Shown: piece by piece, positions 32,921-41,924 of the stretch
How positions within the stretch are numbered: the first letter of the stretch is position 1
Layout of the letters: each line of letters opens with the position of its first letter
From: Flintibacter muris
GTDB taxonomy: Bacteria > Bacillota > Clostridia > Oscillospirales > Oscillospiraceae
Reading direction: 5' to 3'
DNA length: 64,000 nt
Assembly: GCF_943192995.1 (NCBI RefSeq)
Contig: NZ_CALPCP010000015.1
Location: 1 to 64,000 of the forward strand
Notes under the pieces: generated by a model
Database searches by the model: none
Told to the model about the DNA's origin: nothing
Seen by the model: only the letters and a program-made list of their open reading frames with translations
Translations under genes and position numbers: made by a program

Positions 32921-33789
32921 AAATTGTACTCAGTTCCAATCCCTACCGGGATAAGGGAATGCGGGTAGCCCTTGAGGCCCGGCGAATACTGGAACACGCT
33001 GGAGCCCAGACGGTGTTGTGCTTGCCCTTCCAGCCCAAAAAGGGGGACCGGCTGGATTTGCCCCGGCAGGTGGCCCTTTCTATGATGGAAAAGGAGCTTC
33101 CCTCCGCCGATCTGCTGATCTGCTTCGGCGGGGACGGTACTATCCTTCACGCCGCACGGGATGCCACCCTCCACAATGTACCTATTCTAGGTGTCAACAC
33201 AGGCAGCGTGGGGTTCATGGCAGAGCTGGAGCGCAGTGAACTGCCTCTTTTGGCTCCTCTGGCCCATGGAATGTATACTATAGAAGAGCGCATGATGCTG
33301 GATGTCAAGGTACTTCGGGGAGACAAGCTCATCAGCCAGGACACCGCCCTGAATGACGCGGTTATCTCCAAGGGATCCATGGCCCGTGTGGCTGAAATGG
33401 AGGTACTGGCAGACCGTGTAAAGGTAACTTCCATTACAGGGGACGGCGTCATTGTCGCCACTCCCACTGGCTCCACCGCCTACTCCATGTCGGCGGGCGG
33501 TCCCATTGTGGAGCCCACCTCCAGGAGCATTATTGTCACCCCCGTCTGTGCCCACCAGCTGGCCGTTCGCGCTATGGTGCTGGCCCCGGAACGGGTGGTC
33601 ACCGTTCAGCTTCCCAGAGGGAATAGAAAGTATTTATACTTGTCAGTAGATGGCGGCAAGGCAGTCCGGCTGACGGGGGGAGACCGGGTGGAGGTCAGGC
33701 AATCAGAGCGTGCCACCCAGCTGGTCCGTCTGGCTGACCGCAGCTTTTATCAGGTTGTCAATCAAAAACTGGGAGGGTTGAGCCAATGA
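32917..33789 (+). CDS. nadK: NAD kinase
   Basis: 290 residues from ATG 32917 (GGAGGAGC upstream). The NAD kinase signature GGDGTILHAARDA, the loop ILGVNTGSVGFMAEL, and TPTGSTAYSMSAGGPIVEP are clear. The enzyme phosphorylates NAD to NADP with ATP. The gene overlaps tlyA and argR by 4 bases each, so this segment is translationally coupled. Confidence 0.95.
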   Translation: MKIVLSSNPYRDKGMRVALEARRILEHAGAQTVLCLPFQPKKGDRLDLPRQVALSMMEKELPSADLLICFGGDGTILHAARDATLHNVPILGVNTGSVGFMAELERSELPLLAPLAHGMYTIEERMMLDVKVLRGDKLISQDTALNDAVISKGSMARVAEMEVLADRVKVTSITGDGVIVATPTGSTAYSMSAGGPIVEPTSRSIIVTPVCAHQLAVRAMVLAPERVVTVQLPRGNRKYLYLSVDGGKAVRLTGGDRVEVRQSERATQLVRLADRSFYQVVNQKLGGLSQ

Positions 33790-34238
33790 AAAATGTCCGG
33801 CAGAGTGAAATTTTAACTATTGTCCAATCCAAGGATATTGACACCCAGGAGCAGCTGCTGGAGGAGCTGCGTGCCCGGGGGTTTAGCACTACACAGGCCA
33901 CCATTTCCCGGGACATCAAGGAACTGCGTCTGGTAAAGGAGCTCACCAGCTCTGGAGGCTACCGCTATGCTCCGTCGGAGCGAAAGCCCTCCTCCACTTC
34001 TGATACCCGGCTGCGCAATATTTTTAAAGAAGGCGTTATTTCAGTGGAGGTGGCTCAAAATATTGTGGTAGTCCGCACTATGCCCGGCCTGGCCTCCGCC
34101 GCCTGCTCCGCACTGGACGCAATGGAGATTGACGGTATGGTAGGCAGTCTGGCCGGAGATGACACCGGAATCCTTATCATGCGGGATAACTCCTTAGCCC
34201 AGCAATTCAACAGCGAGGTACACAAGCTTTTGCGCTAA
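33786..34238 (+). CDS. argR: Arginine repressor ArgR
   Basis: 150 residues, typical length. The winged helix at the N-terminus (ILTIVQSKDIDTQEQLLEELRARGF) with recognition helix TTQATISRDIKELRL is followed by the oligomerisation and arginine-binding domain (NIVVVRTMPGLASAACSALDAM, GSLAGDDTGILIM). It forms hexamers that bind ARG boxes when arginine is present. In Firmicutes argR lies before recN as here. No ARG box was identified with confidence. Confidence 0.94.
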   Translation: MKNVRQSEILTIVQSKDIDTQEQLLEELRARGFSTTQATISRDIKELRLVKELTSSGGYRYAPSERKPSSTSDTRLRNIFKEGVISVEVAQNIVVVRTMPGLASAACSALDAMEIDGMVGSLAGDDTGILIMRDNSLAQQFNSEVHKLLR

Positions 34239-34259
34239 AGAGAGAAAGAGGGGAATAGC

Positions 34260-35948
34260 ATGCTCTCACTGCTTCACATTGAAAATATCGCCATTATTGA
34301 GTCGGCGGACATCAGCTTTGACGGCGGCTTCAACGTGCTCACCGGTGAGACGGGAGCCGGTAAGTCCATTGTCATAGATGCCATCAGCGCCGTATTGGGG
34401 GAGAGGACCAGCCGGGAGTTGATTAGAACCGGGGCCAAGTCGGCGGTGGTCAACGCTGTGTTCACCGGCTCCCTGCCCGCCAAGTGGCTGGAAGACAACG
34501 GTTTTCCTGTTACTGATGAAGAGCTGATGCTCCAGCGGGAGATCCAGGGGGATGGCCGGAACGCCTGCCGGGTCAATGGACGTCCGCTTACAGTGGCCCA
34601 ACTGCGAGAGCTGGGGCGGCAGCTGTTGAACATTCACGGCCAGCACGACGGCCAGCAGCTGCTGGACCCGGACTGCCACCTGGGTTATCTGGACAGTTTT
34701 GGCAAAACCGGACCTCTGCTGGAGGATTACCAGACCGCTTACCGCTCTATGGCCAGCCTGCGCAAACGAATTGCTGAACTGGAGATGGATGAGGCGGAGC
34801 GCTCCCGGCGTGTAGACACCCTGGAGTATCAGATCAAGGAGCTGGAGCGCGCTGAGCTGCGGCCCGGCGAGGATGAGGAGCTGGACGCCAGAAAGACGCT
34901 GCTCCGCAGCTCCGGCAAGCTGATGGAGGCCATCCAGGAGGCACAGTTTGCCCTGTCCGGAGGGGAGGACAACCAGGGGGCCTGCGATCTGATCAGCGAG
35001 GCGGAGGGCGCCATCCGCTCTGTGACCCGTCTGGGTCCCCAGCTGGAGGAGCTGGGGGAGAAGCTGACCAATCTCCGCTATGCGGCTGACGACGCGGCGG
35101 AGGTTCTGCGGGACTTTGCCGACGAGTTTGACTTCTCCCCAGAGGAGCTGGACCGGCTGGAGAGCCGGTTAGATGTGATTTACCGTCTGAAAAAGAAGTA
35201 TGGGCCCACAGTAGCTGATATGATTGACTATCTGGAGCGCTCCAAAGCGGAGCTGGAGCAGATTCAGGACGCTGACGACACCATCCAGCGGCTGGAGAAG
35301 GAGCTGGAGAAAGCCAAAAAAGAGGCGGCTAAACGGGGCGCGGCGCTGACCAAAGCCCGGAAAAAAGCGGCGGATAATCTCCAGAAACGGGTACAGGAGG
35401 AACTGCATCAACTGGATATGCCCAAGGTGCAGTTTGTCACCGACTTTGCCCCCAGTCCCGGACAGGACAGTATGGATGACACCGGGATGGATCAGGTGCA
35501 GTTTCTTATGTCCGCCAACCTGGGCGAGGCACTCAAGCCTATCCAAAAGGTGGCCTCCGGAGGCGAGCTGGCCCGCATCATGCTGGCTCTGAAAAACGTA
35601 TTGGCGGAGGACGACGGCATTGGCAGCCTGGTCTTTGACGAGGTGGACACCGGCGTGTCCGGCCGGGCAGCCCAAAAAGTGGCTGAAAAGATGGCCGACG
35701 TAGCCCGGCGCAAGCAGGTGCTGTGCGTTACCCATCTGCCCCAAATCGCCGCCATGGCGGACACCCACTTCTCTGTGGAAAAGGGGGAGAAAAAGGGGCG
35801 CACCTTCACCAATGTGGCCCGTCTGGACCGGGAGGGCCGAGTGGAGGAGCTGGCCCGCCTGATCGGTGGCGCGGCGGTTACTGACGTCCTGCGTCAGAGT
35901 GCCTCCGAACTGCTGGAACAGGCGGAGGCATATCACAACAAGAAATGA
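34260..35948 (+). CDS. recN: DNA repair protein RecN
   Basis: 562 residues; GAGGGGAA upstream of ATG 34260. SMC-like architecture: Walker A GETGAGKSIVIDAI near residue 35, a Q-loop region NIHGQHDGQQLLD, two long coiled-coil arms (about 150-390), then the ABC signature VASGGELARIMLALK, Walker B LVFDEVDTGVSG and VTHLPQIAA. RecN acts early at double-strand breaks. It closes the argR-recN pair of the operon. No LexA-type box was assigned. Confidence 0.95.
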   Translation: MLSLLHIENIAIIESADISFDGGFNVLTGETGAGKSIVIDAISAVLGERTSRELIRTGAKSAVVNAVFTGSLPAKWLEDNGFPVTDEELMLQREIQGDGRNACRVNGRPLTVAQLRELGRQLLNIHGQHDGQQLLDPDCHLGYLDSFGKTGPLLEDYQTAYRSMASLRKRIAELEMDEAERSRRVDTLEYQIKELERAELRPGEDEELDARKTLLRSSGKLMEAIQEAQFALSGGEDNQGACDLISEAEGAIRSVTRLGPQLEELGEKLTNLRYAADDAAEVLRDFADEFDFSPEELDRLESRLDVIYRLKKKYGPTVADMIDYLERSKAELEQIQDADDTIQRLEKELEKAKKEAAKRGAALTKARKKAADNLQKRVQEELHQLDMPKVQFVTDFAPSPGQDSMDDTGMDQVQFLMSANLGEALKPIQKVASGGELARIMLALKNVLAEDDGIGSLVFDEVDTGVSGRAAQKVAEKMADVARRKQVLCVTHLPQIAAMADTHFSVEKGEKKGRTFTNVARLDREGRVEELARLIGGAAVTDVLRQSASELLEQAEAYHNKK

Positions 35949-35961
35949 GAGGGTCATTTTT

Positions 35962-36456
35962 ATGTTTTATAAAATGCGCAGAAAAAGGCAGCTGCTGTCT
36001 CAGGAGGAGACCACAGCCGTTCTGAATCGGGGGACTTCCGGTGTATTGGCACTGTCAGGCGACGATGGCTACCCCTATGCGGTTCCCCTCAGCTATGTAT
36101 ATGACGGGGAAAAGATCTATTTCCACTGTGCCAAAAATGGTCATAAACTGGATGCTGTCCGGAGAAATGAAAAAGCCTCCTTCTGCGTTGTCGACAAAGA
36201 TGAGATTGTTCCTGAGGAATACACTACCTATTTCCGCAGCGCTATTGCATTTGGACGGATTCGTATTTTGGAGGAGACAGGGGAGAAGTGGGCGGCTATG
36301 GATAAGCTGGCCCTCAAGTATGCTCCAAACAGCACAGTGGATGACCGGCAACAGGCCATTTGTCGGGAATGGGCACCCCTTTGTGTGCTGGAGATGACGA
36401 TAGACCACGTGACGGGCAAGGAAGCAATCGAACTGGCAAAAGCAAAGCAGGTGTAA
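35962..36456 (+). CDS. Pyridoxamine 5'-phosphate oxidase-like flavoprotein (NimA type)
   Basis: 164 residues from ATG 35962. Split-barrel FMN-binding text: GTSGVLALSGDDGYPYAVPLSYVYDGEKIYFHCAKNGHKLDAV, then VVDKDEIVPEEYTTYFRSAIAFGRIRIL. This matches the NimA/pyridoxamine-phosphate-oxidase-like group; some members reduce nitroimidazoles, most are uncharacterised. The gene lies 13 bases after recN and ends at a strong terminator shared with a convergent gene. Confidence 0.88.
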   Translation: MFYKMRRKRQLLSQEETTAVLNRGTSGVLALSGDDGYPYAVPLSYVYDGEKIYFHCAKNGHKLDAVRRNEKASFCVVDKDEIVPEEYTTYFRSAIAFGRIRILEETGEKWAAMDKLALKYAPNSTVDDRQQAICREWAPLCVLEMTIDHVTGKEAIELAKAKQV

Positions 36457-36458
36457 AA

Positions 36459-36494
36459 AGCGGCCGGCGTCTCATCAGACGCCGGCCGGCTTTT
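36459..36494 (+). terminator. Bidirectional terminator
   Basis: A 12-bp GC-rich stem (CGGCCGGCGTCT with its complement ending at 36488) and flanking A and T tracts between convergent genes. Confidence 0.85.
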
Positions 36495-36503
36495 CATGTT
36501 GTG

Positions 36504-37931
36504 TTAGACAGGGGCAGTAAAGGTCATGATCTGGCCGTAAAGAATAAAAGCCATGGCAATAGGGGTGATAACACGGACGCAAATGGTGAAAAAGAGATAC
36601 AGCCCTCTGCTCATCTGGTGGCCTTCCAGGCTGGCCTCGTCCCGAATGACCTTGGGGCCGATCACCCAGCCAACAAGGACAGACATAATCAGCGCGCCCA
36701 GGGGCATAGCGATACCCTCGGAGATGAAGTCCATAAACTCCAGCCAGCAGCTGCCAAAATCCAGGCCAGTGGACTGGAAGGGGACCCACATGCCAGTGGA
36801 ACCTAGCCCGTCGGCGGCTACCAGGGCGGCCTCGGCAAAAATCACCAGACAAATCACCGCCACTACCATATTGCGGCTGGAGGTCTTGTTGGAGGCGGTC
36901 CGACGATCAATGACAAAGGTGACCAAAACCTCAATCAGGGCAATGGCGGAGGTAATAGCTGCCAGCGTTACAAACAGGAAGAACAAAATGCCGAAGATGG
37001 GACCAAACGCACCCATAGAGTTGAACACATCCTGAAGGGTAATAAACAGCAGCTTGGGGCCGGAGAGGGCGGCACTCTCGCCTCCGCCCAGGGCGAAGGC
37101 GGCGGGCAGAACAGCCATACCGGCCATGATGGCCACCAAGGTATCAGAGATGATGATAATCAGGGAGTTCTTTACTAGGCTTTCTTTCTTGCTCAGGTAG
37201 GAGCCGTAGGTCACCGTAATGCCCATGGCCAGAGAGAGGGAGAAGAACATCTGACCTCCGGCGGCGGAGAGAACGCCGATAAAGTTGGTCTTGACGGGCT
37301 CAAAGTTGGGGGCGAACATAAACTTCAGACCCTCAACTGCCCCAGGCAGGGTGACAGATCGGATAATAACAATGACCAGCATGATAAACAGGGCGGGCAT
37401 ACCGACCTTATTAAACTTCTCAATGCCGTCCTTGATACCGCCCCGGATGATGAGGAAGCACAGGGCGATAAAGAGGAAGGTAGTGCCAATGGCCAGGGGC
37501 TGGTTGGTGAGCATGGAGCCGAAGGAGTCCGCGCCGGAAACGCTGGACATGCTGAAAATGCCCAACAGCTCCGCAAAGTTCAGGCCCAAATACTGGATGC
37601 AATAGGCGCCCAGCACAGTGTAGAAGCTGAGGATTAGGAAGGGGGAGAGCAGGGCCAAAAAGCCCACAAAGCTGCCCGCCTTGCCGGCAACTTTCTGGTA
37701 GCTGACCAGCACACTGCTGTTGGCCATACGGCCAATAGCCAGCTCGCACAGCATAATGGTAAAACCTACCAGAACTGCCAGGACCAGATAAATAATCAGG
37801 AAGGGGAAGCCTCCGTTGGCCCCCATGCGGAAGGGGAAAGACCAGATATTGCCCAAGCCTACGGCGCCGCCCACGGTAGCCAGCAGAAAGCCCAGGTTAC
37901 TGCCCCATTGTCCTCGGTGATGTTGTTCCAT
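36504..37931 (-). CDS. Neurotransmitter:sodium symporter family transporter
   Basis: 475 residues, about eleven membrane segments. The first helix GFLLATVGGAVGLGNIWSFPFRMGANGGFPFL is the signature of the SNF (LeuT) family, with the unwound sodium/substrate site. Bacterial members import amino acids (often Trp, Tyr, Leu or Ala) with sodium. The substrate is not readable. It has its own promoter and faces a divergent malic enzyme gene. Confidence 0.93.
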   Translation of the reverse strand: MEQHHRGQWGSNLGFLLATVGGAVGLGNIWSFPFRMGANGGFPFLIIYLVLAVLVGFTIMLCELAIGRMANSSVLVSYQKVAGKAGSFVGFLALLSPFLILSFYTVLGAYCIQYLGLNFAELLGIFSMSSVSGADSFGSMLTNQPLAIGTTFLFIALCFLIIRGGIKDGIEKFNKVGMPALFIMLVIVIIRSVTLPGAVEGLKFMFAPNFEPVKTNFIGVLSAAGGQMFFSLSLAMGITVTYGSYLSKKESLVKNSLIIIISDTLVAIMAGMAVLPAAFALGGGESAALSGPKLLFITLQDVFNSMGAFGPIFGILFFLFVTLAAITSAIALIEVLVTFVIDRRTASNKTSSRNMVVAVICLVIFAEAALVAADGLGSTGMWVPFQSTGLDFGSCWLEFMDFISEGIAMPLGALIMSVLVGWVIGPKVIRDEASLEGHQMSRGLYLFFTICVRVITPIAMAFILYGQIMTFTAPV

Positions 37932-37983
37932 AATTTCCTCCTAAATACAGATTTTTACACACATCTAAGGGTAGATAAGCGCC

Positions 37984-38012
37984 ATTTTACCAGAAAGTGC
38001 CCTGTCCGTCAA
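37984..38012 (-). promoter_or_regulatory. Promoter of the sodium symporter gene
   Basis: Minus strand: TTGACG (38012-38007), 17 bases, TAAAAT (37989-37984). Confidence 0.75.
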
Positions 38013-38084
38013 CATAAAAATGAAAAAACAGAGCTAAATATACATAAGATGGACGAAAAAAGGGGGGCGAGCCCAAACTTTTCA

Positions 38085-38112
38085 TTGCCTTTTTTCCAGA
38101 CTTTAGTATAAT
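38085..38112 (+). promoter_or_regulatory. Promoter of the malic enzyme gene
   Basis: TTGCCT (38085-38090), 16 bases, a perfect TATAAT (38107-38112), divergent from the symporter promoter. Confidence 0.75.
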
Positions 38113-38163
38113 AGGTTCAGTAAAAACTATTCTTATTTTGTAATTATTAAGGGGAGAGCACAT

Positions 38164-39336
38164 ATGGATTACGCAAAGGAAAGCCTTCGTCTGCACAGAG
38201 AATGGAAGGGAAAAATAGAAGTGGTGGCCACAGTGCCCGCCAACGACAGGGAATCGCTATCCCTGGCCTATACGCCGGGAGTGGCTCAGCCCTGTCTGGC
38301 CATCCAGGAGGACATCACCAAAAGCTATGAGCTGACCCGGCGGCACAATTTGGTGGCCGTCATCACCGATGGCTCCGCCGTTTTAGGGCTGGGGGACATT
38401 GGCCCTGAGGCCGGTATGCCTGTGATGGAGGGCAAATGCGTCCTGTTTAAGGCCTTCGGCGGGGTGGACGCCTTCCCTTTGTGCGTAAAAACCAAGGATG
38501 TGGATGAGTTTGTCCAGACGGTGTATAACATCTCCGGCTCCTTCGGCGGCATCAACCTGGAGGATATCGCCGCCCCCCGGTGCTTTGAGATTGAGCGAAA
38601 GCTGAAGGAGAAGTGCGATATTCCTGTTTTCCACGACGACCAGCACGGCACCGCCATTATCGCCCTGGCCGGGCTGACAAACGCCCTGCGGGTAGTGGGA
38701 AAGAAGAAGGAGGAAGTCCGGGTGGTCTTCTCCGGAGCGGGCTCCGCCGCCATCTCCATCACCAAGCTGCTGCTGCTGGCAGGCTTTCAGGATATTACCC
38801 TGGTGGACAAGTTCGGCGCGGTGTATGAGGGCTGCCCACAGCTGAACTGGGCCCAACAGGAGATCGCCAAGGTGACCAACCGGGACAAACGTCAGGGCAC
38901 ACTGGCCGACATGATGGTGGGTGCCGACGTGTTTATCGGTGTCTCCGCCCCCAATCTGGTGACCTCAGAGATGGTGTCCACCATGAACAAGGACGCAATC
39001 GTCTTCGCCTGCGCAAACCCCACCCCTGAGATTTTCCCCGACGACGCCAAGGCGGGCGGGGCCCGGGTTGTGTCCACCGGCCGCAGTGACTACCCCAACC
39101 AGATCAACAACGTGCTGGCCTTCCCGGGACTGTTCCGTGGGGCTCTGGACGTCCGGGCCAGCGATATCAACGAGGAGATGAAGCTGGCCGCCGCCCACGC
39201 CCTGGCCGACCTGATCCCTCCGGAGGAACTGCGGGACGACTACATCATCCCCCAGGCCTTCGATCCCCGTGTGGGTCCCGCCGTGGCCAAAGCCGTGGCC
39301 GAGGCCGCCCGCAGATCTGGCGTAGCGAGGATTTAA
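38164..39336 (+). CDS. NAD(P)-dependent malic enzyme
   Basis: 390 residues, the short bacterial type. Text: LAYTPGVAQPCLAI, VAVITDGSAVLGLGDIGPEAGMPVMEGK, GGINLEDIAAPRCFEIE, PVFHDDQHGTAIIALAGL (metal site) and VVFSGAGSAAISI (dinucleotide fold). It decarboxylates malate to pyruvate and makes NAD(P)H. A strong promoter and GGGGAGAG precede the ATG, and a small unknown gene follows after 2 bases. Confidence 0.94.
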   Translation: MDYAKESLRLHREWKGKIEVVATVPANDRESLSLAYTPGVAQPCLAIQEDITKSYELTRRHNLVAVITDGSAVLGLGDIGPEAGMPVMEGKCVLFKAFGGVDAFPLCVKTKDVDEFVQTVYNISGSFGGINLEDIAAPRCFEIERKLKEKCDIPVFHDDQHGTAIIALAGLTNALRVVGKKKEEVRVVFSGAGSAAISITKLLLLAGFQDITLVDKFGAVYEGCPQLNWAQQEIAKVTNRDKRQGTLADMMVGADVFIGVSAPNLVTSEMVSTMNKDAIVFACANPTPEIFPDDAKAGGARVVSTGRSDYPNQINNVLAFPGLFRGALDVRASDINEEMKLAAAHALADLIPPEELRDDYIIPQAFDPRVGPAVAKAVAEAARRSGVARI

Positions 39337-39338
39337 GT

Positions 39339-39749
39339 ATGGCGGAAGTCCGGTGTATTACTTACAGTGCCGAGGAAAAAGCAATCGTCCGCAAGGGGAC
39401 AGGGGCCATCCGGGAAGTACTTTTGGGTCCGGACAACAACCGGAAGCTGAGCCTTCTGTTTGCCTTGGACTGGTTCATGGACCCATATTTTCAACAGGAT
39501 ATCTCTGATATAAAAGAAGATTTGAAAGAACTTCTGCAAACTGTTGTCGTTTCATCCGGAGACTATGACGTGTCAGATGATGCGCTGAACCTTTTAATCT
39601 CCTACACCTGGCCTCCTTTTCCCATTCTGGAGCAAAATCTGGACCGGGTACCGGAAAAGTTAAAAGCGGATGCGCTGTACGCAATCAATATGGAGGAAGA
39701 AATCAGAAAAGAGATGCGGGAATCTTCAACATCGAAGGAGAAATCATGA
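39339..39749 (+). CDS. Hypothetical protein, unknown
   Basis: 136 residues starting 2 bases after malic enzyme. A helical, acidic protein (LSLLFALDWFMDPYFQQD, IKEDLKELLQTVVV, LNLLISYTWPPFPILEQNLD) with a charged C-terminus. It has no signal peptide or Cys motif and no family was recognised. It overlaps the reductase-like gene by 4 bases, indicating real translation. Confidence 0.6.
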   Translation: MAEVRCITYSAEEKAIVRKGTGAIREVLLGPDNNRKLSLLFALDWFMDPYFQQDISDIKEDLKELLQTVVVSSGDYDVSDDALNLLISYTWPPFPILEQNLDRVPEKLKADALYAINMEEEIRKEMRESSTSKEKS

Positions 39750-40258
39750 GCGTATATTTCTACGGCTGTATCACTCTGGACGGCTACCTGGCCGACAAAA
39801 ATCACGGCTTGGACTGGCTCCACGAGACCGGCAGTGCGGAGGACACCGGCTACGATGCTTTCTATCAAAAGATGAACGTCACCATTATGGGCAGACGGAC
39901 CTATGATGAGATCGCCAAGCTGGAGGACACTGCCAGCGTCTATCCCACCACAGAAAACTATGTGTTCACTCACTCTGCCAGCCTGTCTCAGAAGGGATTT
40001 GTCCCAGTAAGCGAAGATGCGGTGGAGTTTGTGAGGGGAATTCACTCAGAAAAAAATATCTGGGTCGTGGGCGGGAATACCGTGCTGGCCCCGCTGCTGG
40101 ACGCAGACCTGGTGGACCACCTGATCGTTCAAATTGCCCCTGTGCTGCTGGGGGAGGGGATACCCCTGTTCGCACAGAAAGAGGCCCTGCGCCGCTTCCA
40201 TTTGGACGAGATAAAACGGTACGGCCAGTTTGCGGAGCTGATCTATTCGAGAAGGTGA
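39746..40258 (+). CDS. Dihydrofolate reductase/RibD C-terminal-like reductase
   Basis: 170 residues. The NADPH-binding RibD-C fold is readable: MSVYFYGCITLDGYLADKNH at the start, TIMGRRTYDEIAKL, IWVVGGNTVLAPLLDADLVDHLIVQIAPVLLGEGIPLF. These dihydrofolate reductase-family proteins (YyaP-like) reduce unknown substrates and are not the folate enzyme itself. It overlaps the upstream gene (ATGA) and is 4 bases from the next. Confidence 0.85.
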   Translation: MSVYFYGCITLDGYLADKNHGLDWLHETGSAEDTGYDAFYQKMNVTIMGRRTYDEIAKLEDTASVYPTTENYVFTHSASLSQKGFVPVSEDAVEFVRGIHSEKNIWVVGGNTVLAPLLDADLVDHLIVQIAPVLLGEGIPLFAQKEALRRFHLDEIKRYGQFAELIYSRR

Positions 40259-40262
40259 AAAC

Positions 40263-40730
40263 ATGTTGACAAAACCTCAAGCTGGCTGGTCAGATTTTCA
40301 CTTGGAGGGTACATCTGTATACGGTCTGAGCTATCTTGATGACATTGGGATTGAATGGGTTGAACAGGCGATCCACGGATTGGAGACGCTGTGCCCTTTC
40401 TGCGTTCATGGAAACTTGGAGCCGGGCAGGATGCTATGCGTTGTAAGCTATTGGAATTGCTATATTTTTTATGAACATGAGGGGAGCGGCCCAATCAAAG
40501 AAAATAAAGATAAGGTGTTTGAATACCTTTCACATACCAGCATGATTGATTTTTGCCAGTGTCTATATGACGACATAAGCGGAAGTTTGAACGAATGGGC
40601 CTCTTTTGTGGATTATGACCATAAGGATTTTGACGAGAAGAGACAGAGACTTGCCCAACGTTTGGAGAGACTGCGAGAGCTGATTGAAGAGAAACGGGTG
40701 AATTTTGGTCCAAACCGGTTCTTTACTTAA
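40263..40730 (+). CDS. Hypothetical protein, unknown
   Basis: 155 residues; AAGGTGAAAAC precedes the ATG. Trp- and Tyr-rich with a long C-terminal helix (DEKRQRLAQRLERLRELIEEKRV). No family recognised. Lower GC than neighbours. It is the last gene before the T-box leader and may be a recent acquisition, since such single small genes cluster here. Confidence 0.55.
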   Translation: MLTKPQAGWSDFHLEGTSVYGLSYLDDIGIEWVEQAIHGLETLCPFCVHGNLEPGRMLCVVSYWNCYIFYEHEGSGPIKENKDKVFEYLSHTSMIDFCQCLYDDISGSLNEWASFVDYDHKDFDEKRQRLAQRLERLRELIEEKRVNFGPNRFFT

Positions 40731-40745
40731 ATCGTCTTTTTTCGG

Positions 40746-40774
40746 TTGACAACCGGGCAAAACTGTGGTAGAGT
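40746..40774 (+). promoter_or_regulatory. Promoter of the T-box operon
   Basis: TTGACA (40746-40751), 17 bases, TAGAGT (40769-40774). Confidence 0.75.
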
Positions 40775-40779
40775 GTGTG

Positions 40780-41046
40780 ATACTGCGAAGAAAAGGACAA
40801 GTAACACAGTGACCTTCCGCACAGAGAGCCTCCGGGTTGGTGGAACGGGGGAGGGGAGCGCCGTGTGAATACCCCTTGGAGCAGCCGCCCGAACCGCGAA
40901 AGCACAGTAGGGGACAGGCCGGGCTGCGCCCGTTACCGCGCCGGAGCCATGAGCTCCCTAAGGTCCGCCCCGCGAGGGACGGGCGAACCAGAGGTGGTAC
41001 CGCGTCATTACGCCCTCTGTCCGAATATTCGGGCGGAGGGCTTTTT
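40780..41046 (+). promoter_or_regulatory. T-box riboswitch with UAC (tyrosine) specifier
   Basis: Stem I begins AAGGACAAGTAAC and carries the AGAGAGCC...GGGTTGGTGG distal loop elements and the specifier loop GTGTGAATACCCC: the codon after GAA is TAC (40870-40872), tyrosine. The T-box core AGAGGTGGTACCGCG (40990-41004) would pair with the uncharged tRNA CCA end. The terminator GCCCTCTGTCCG/CGGGCGGAGGGC (41012-41041, two G-U pairs) with five T follows. Uncharged tRNA-Tyr should prevent termination and turn on the transporter and tyrS. The specifier matches tyrS, two genes downstream. Confidence 0.88.
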
Positions 41047-41060
41047 GTAAGGAAGTGATT

Positions 41061-41924
41061 GTGTTGTCAGCGCGTCAAAGGGGAACGCTGTGTGTGTTCC
41101 TGGCCGCTGTATTGTACAGCATTGGGGGACTTTGCATCAAGCTGATCCCCTGGAGCGGGATGTCCATTAACGGCGCCCGCACTGCCATTGCCTTGGTGGT
41201 AATCGGCCTGTATTTGAAGGCCACCAACCACAAGCCAAAAATGAATCTGTGGGTACTGGTGGGGGCGCTGGCCGTCTGCGGCACCAATATCCTGTTTTCC
41301 ATTGCCAACAAACTGACCACCGCCGGCAATGCCATTGTCCTCCAGTTCACCGCGCCTATTTTTGTAATCCTGTTCTCCGTTCTCTTTTTTGGCAAACGGC
41401 CCCAAAAATTGGATCTGGCGGCCTGCGGACTGGTGCTGGGCGGCGTGCTGCTGTTCTTCATTGACAGCCTGTCGGCAGGGGGGATGTTGGGTAATATTCT
41501 GGCTCTGCTGTCCGGGATATCCTACGCCGGTGTATTTTTAATGAACGATATGCCTGACAGCGACCCTATCTCTTCCGTTTTTTGGGGAGATGTTATCAGC
41601 GCGGTGGTAGGCCTGCCTTTTCTGGGGTATGAGACTGAGTTTTCCGGAAACACGCTGATTGCGCTGGTGGTACTGGGTGTGTTCCAGGTGGCGGTGGCTT
41701 ATATCCTGATGGTAGAGGGACTGAAAACTACCCCGCCTGTCACGGCCAGCCTGGTATCAGGCATTGAGCCGGTGCTCAACCCCATACTGGTGGCAGTGTT
41801 TTATCACGAGATGATTGGCCCTATTGCCCTGGTAGGCGCAATGATAGTGGTGGGCAGTGTGGTGCTTTACAATGTGATTTTGGCCCGGCAGACAAGTCCG
41901 ACTGAGACGGGAGGGCCTCTATGA
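41061..41924 (+). CDS. EamA/DMT-family transporter under the tyrosine T-box
   Basis: 287 residues from GTG 41061 (AAGGAAG 5 bases upstream; TTG 41064 is also possible). Ten membrane segments in two EamA repeats: AAVLYSIGGLCIKLI and ALLSGISYAGVFLMNDMP. Internal text GNAIVLQFTAPIFVILFSVLFFG and VTASLVSGIEPVLNPILVAVFYHEM is typical. Most EamA proteins export metabolites or amino acids, but control by a T-box predicts a role in tyrosine supply. It is co-transcribed with the DUF4240 gene and tyrS. Confidence 0.88.
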   Translation: MLSARQRGTLCVFLAAVLYSIGGLCIKLIPWSGMSINGARTAIALVVIGLYLKATNHKPKMNLWVLVGALAVCGTNILFSIANKLTTAGNAIVLQFTAPIFVILFSVLFFGKRPQKLDLAACGLVLGGVLLFFIDSLSAGGMLGNILALLSGISYAGVFLMNDMPDSDPISSVFWGDVISAVVGLPFLGYETEFSGNTLIALVVLGVFQVAVAYILMVEGLKTTPPVTASLVSGIEPVLNPILVAVFYHEMIGPIALVGAMIVVGSVVLYNVILARQTSPTETGGPL

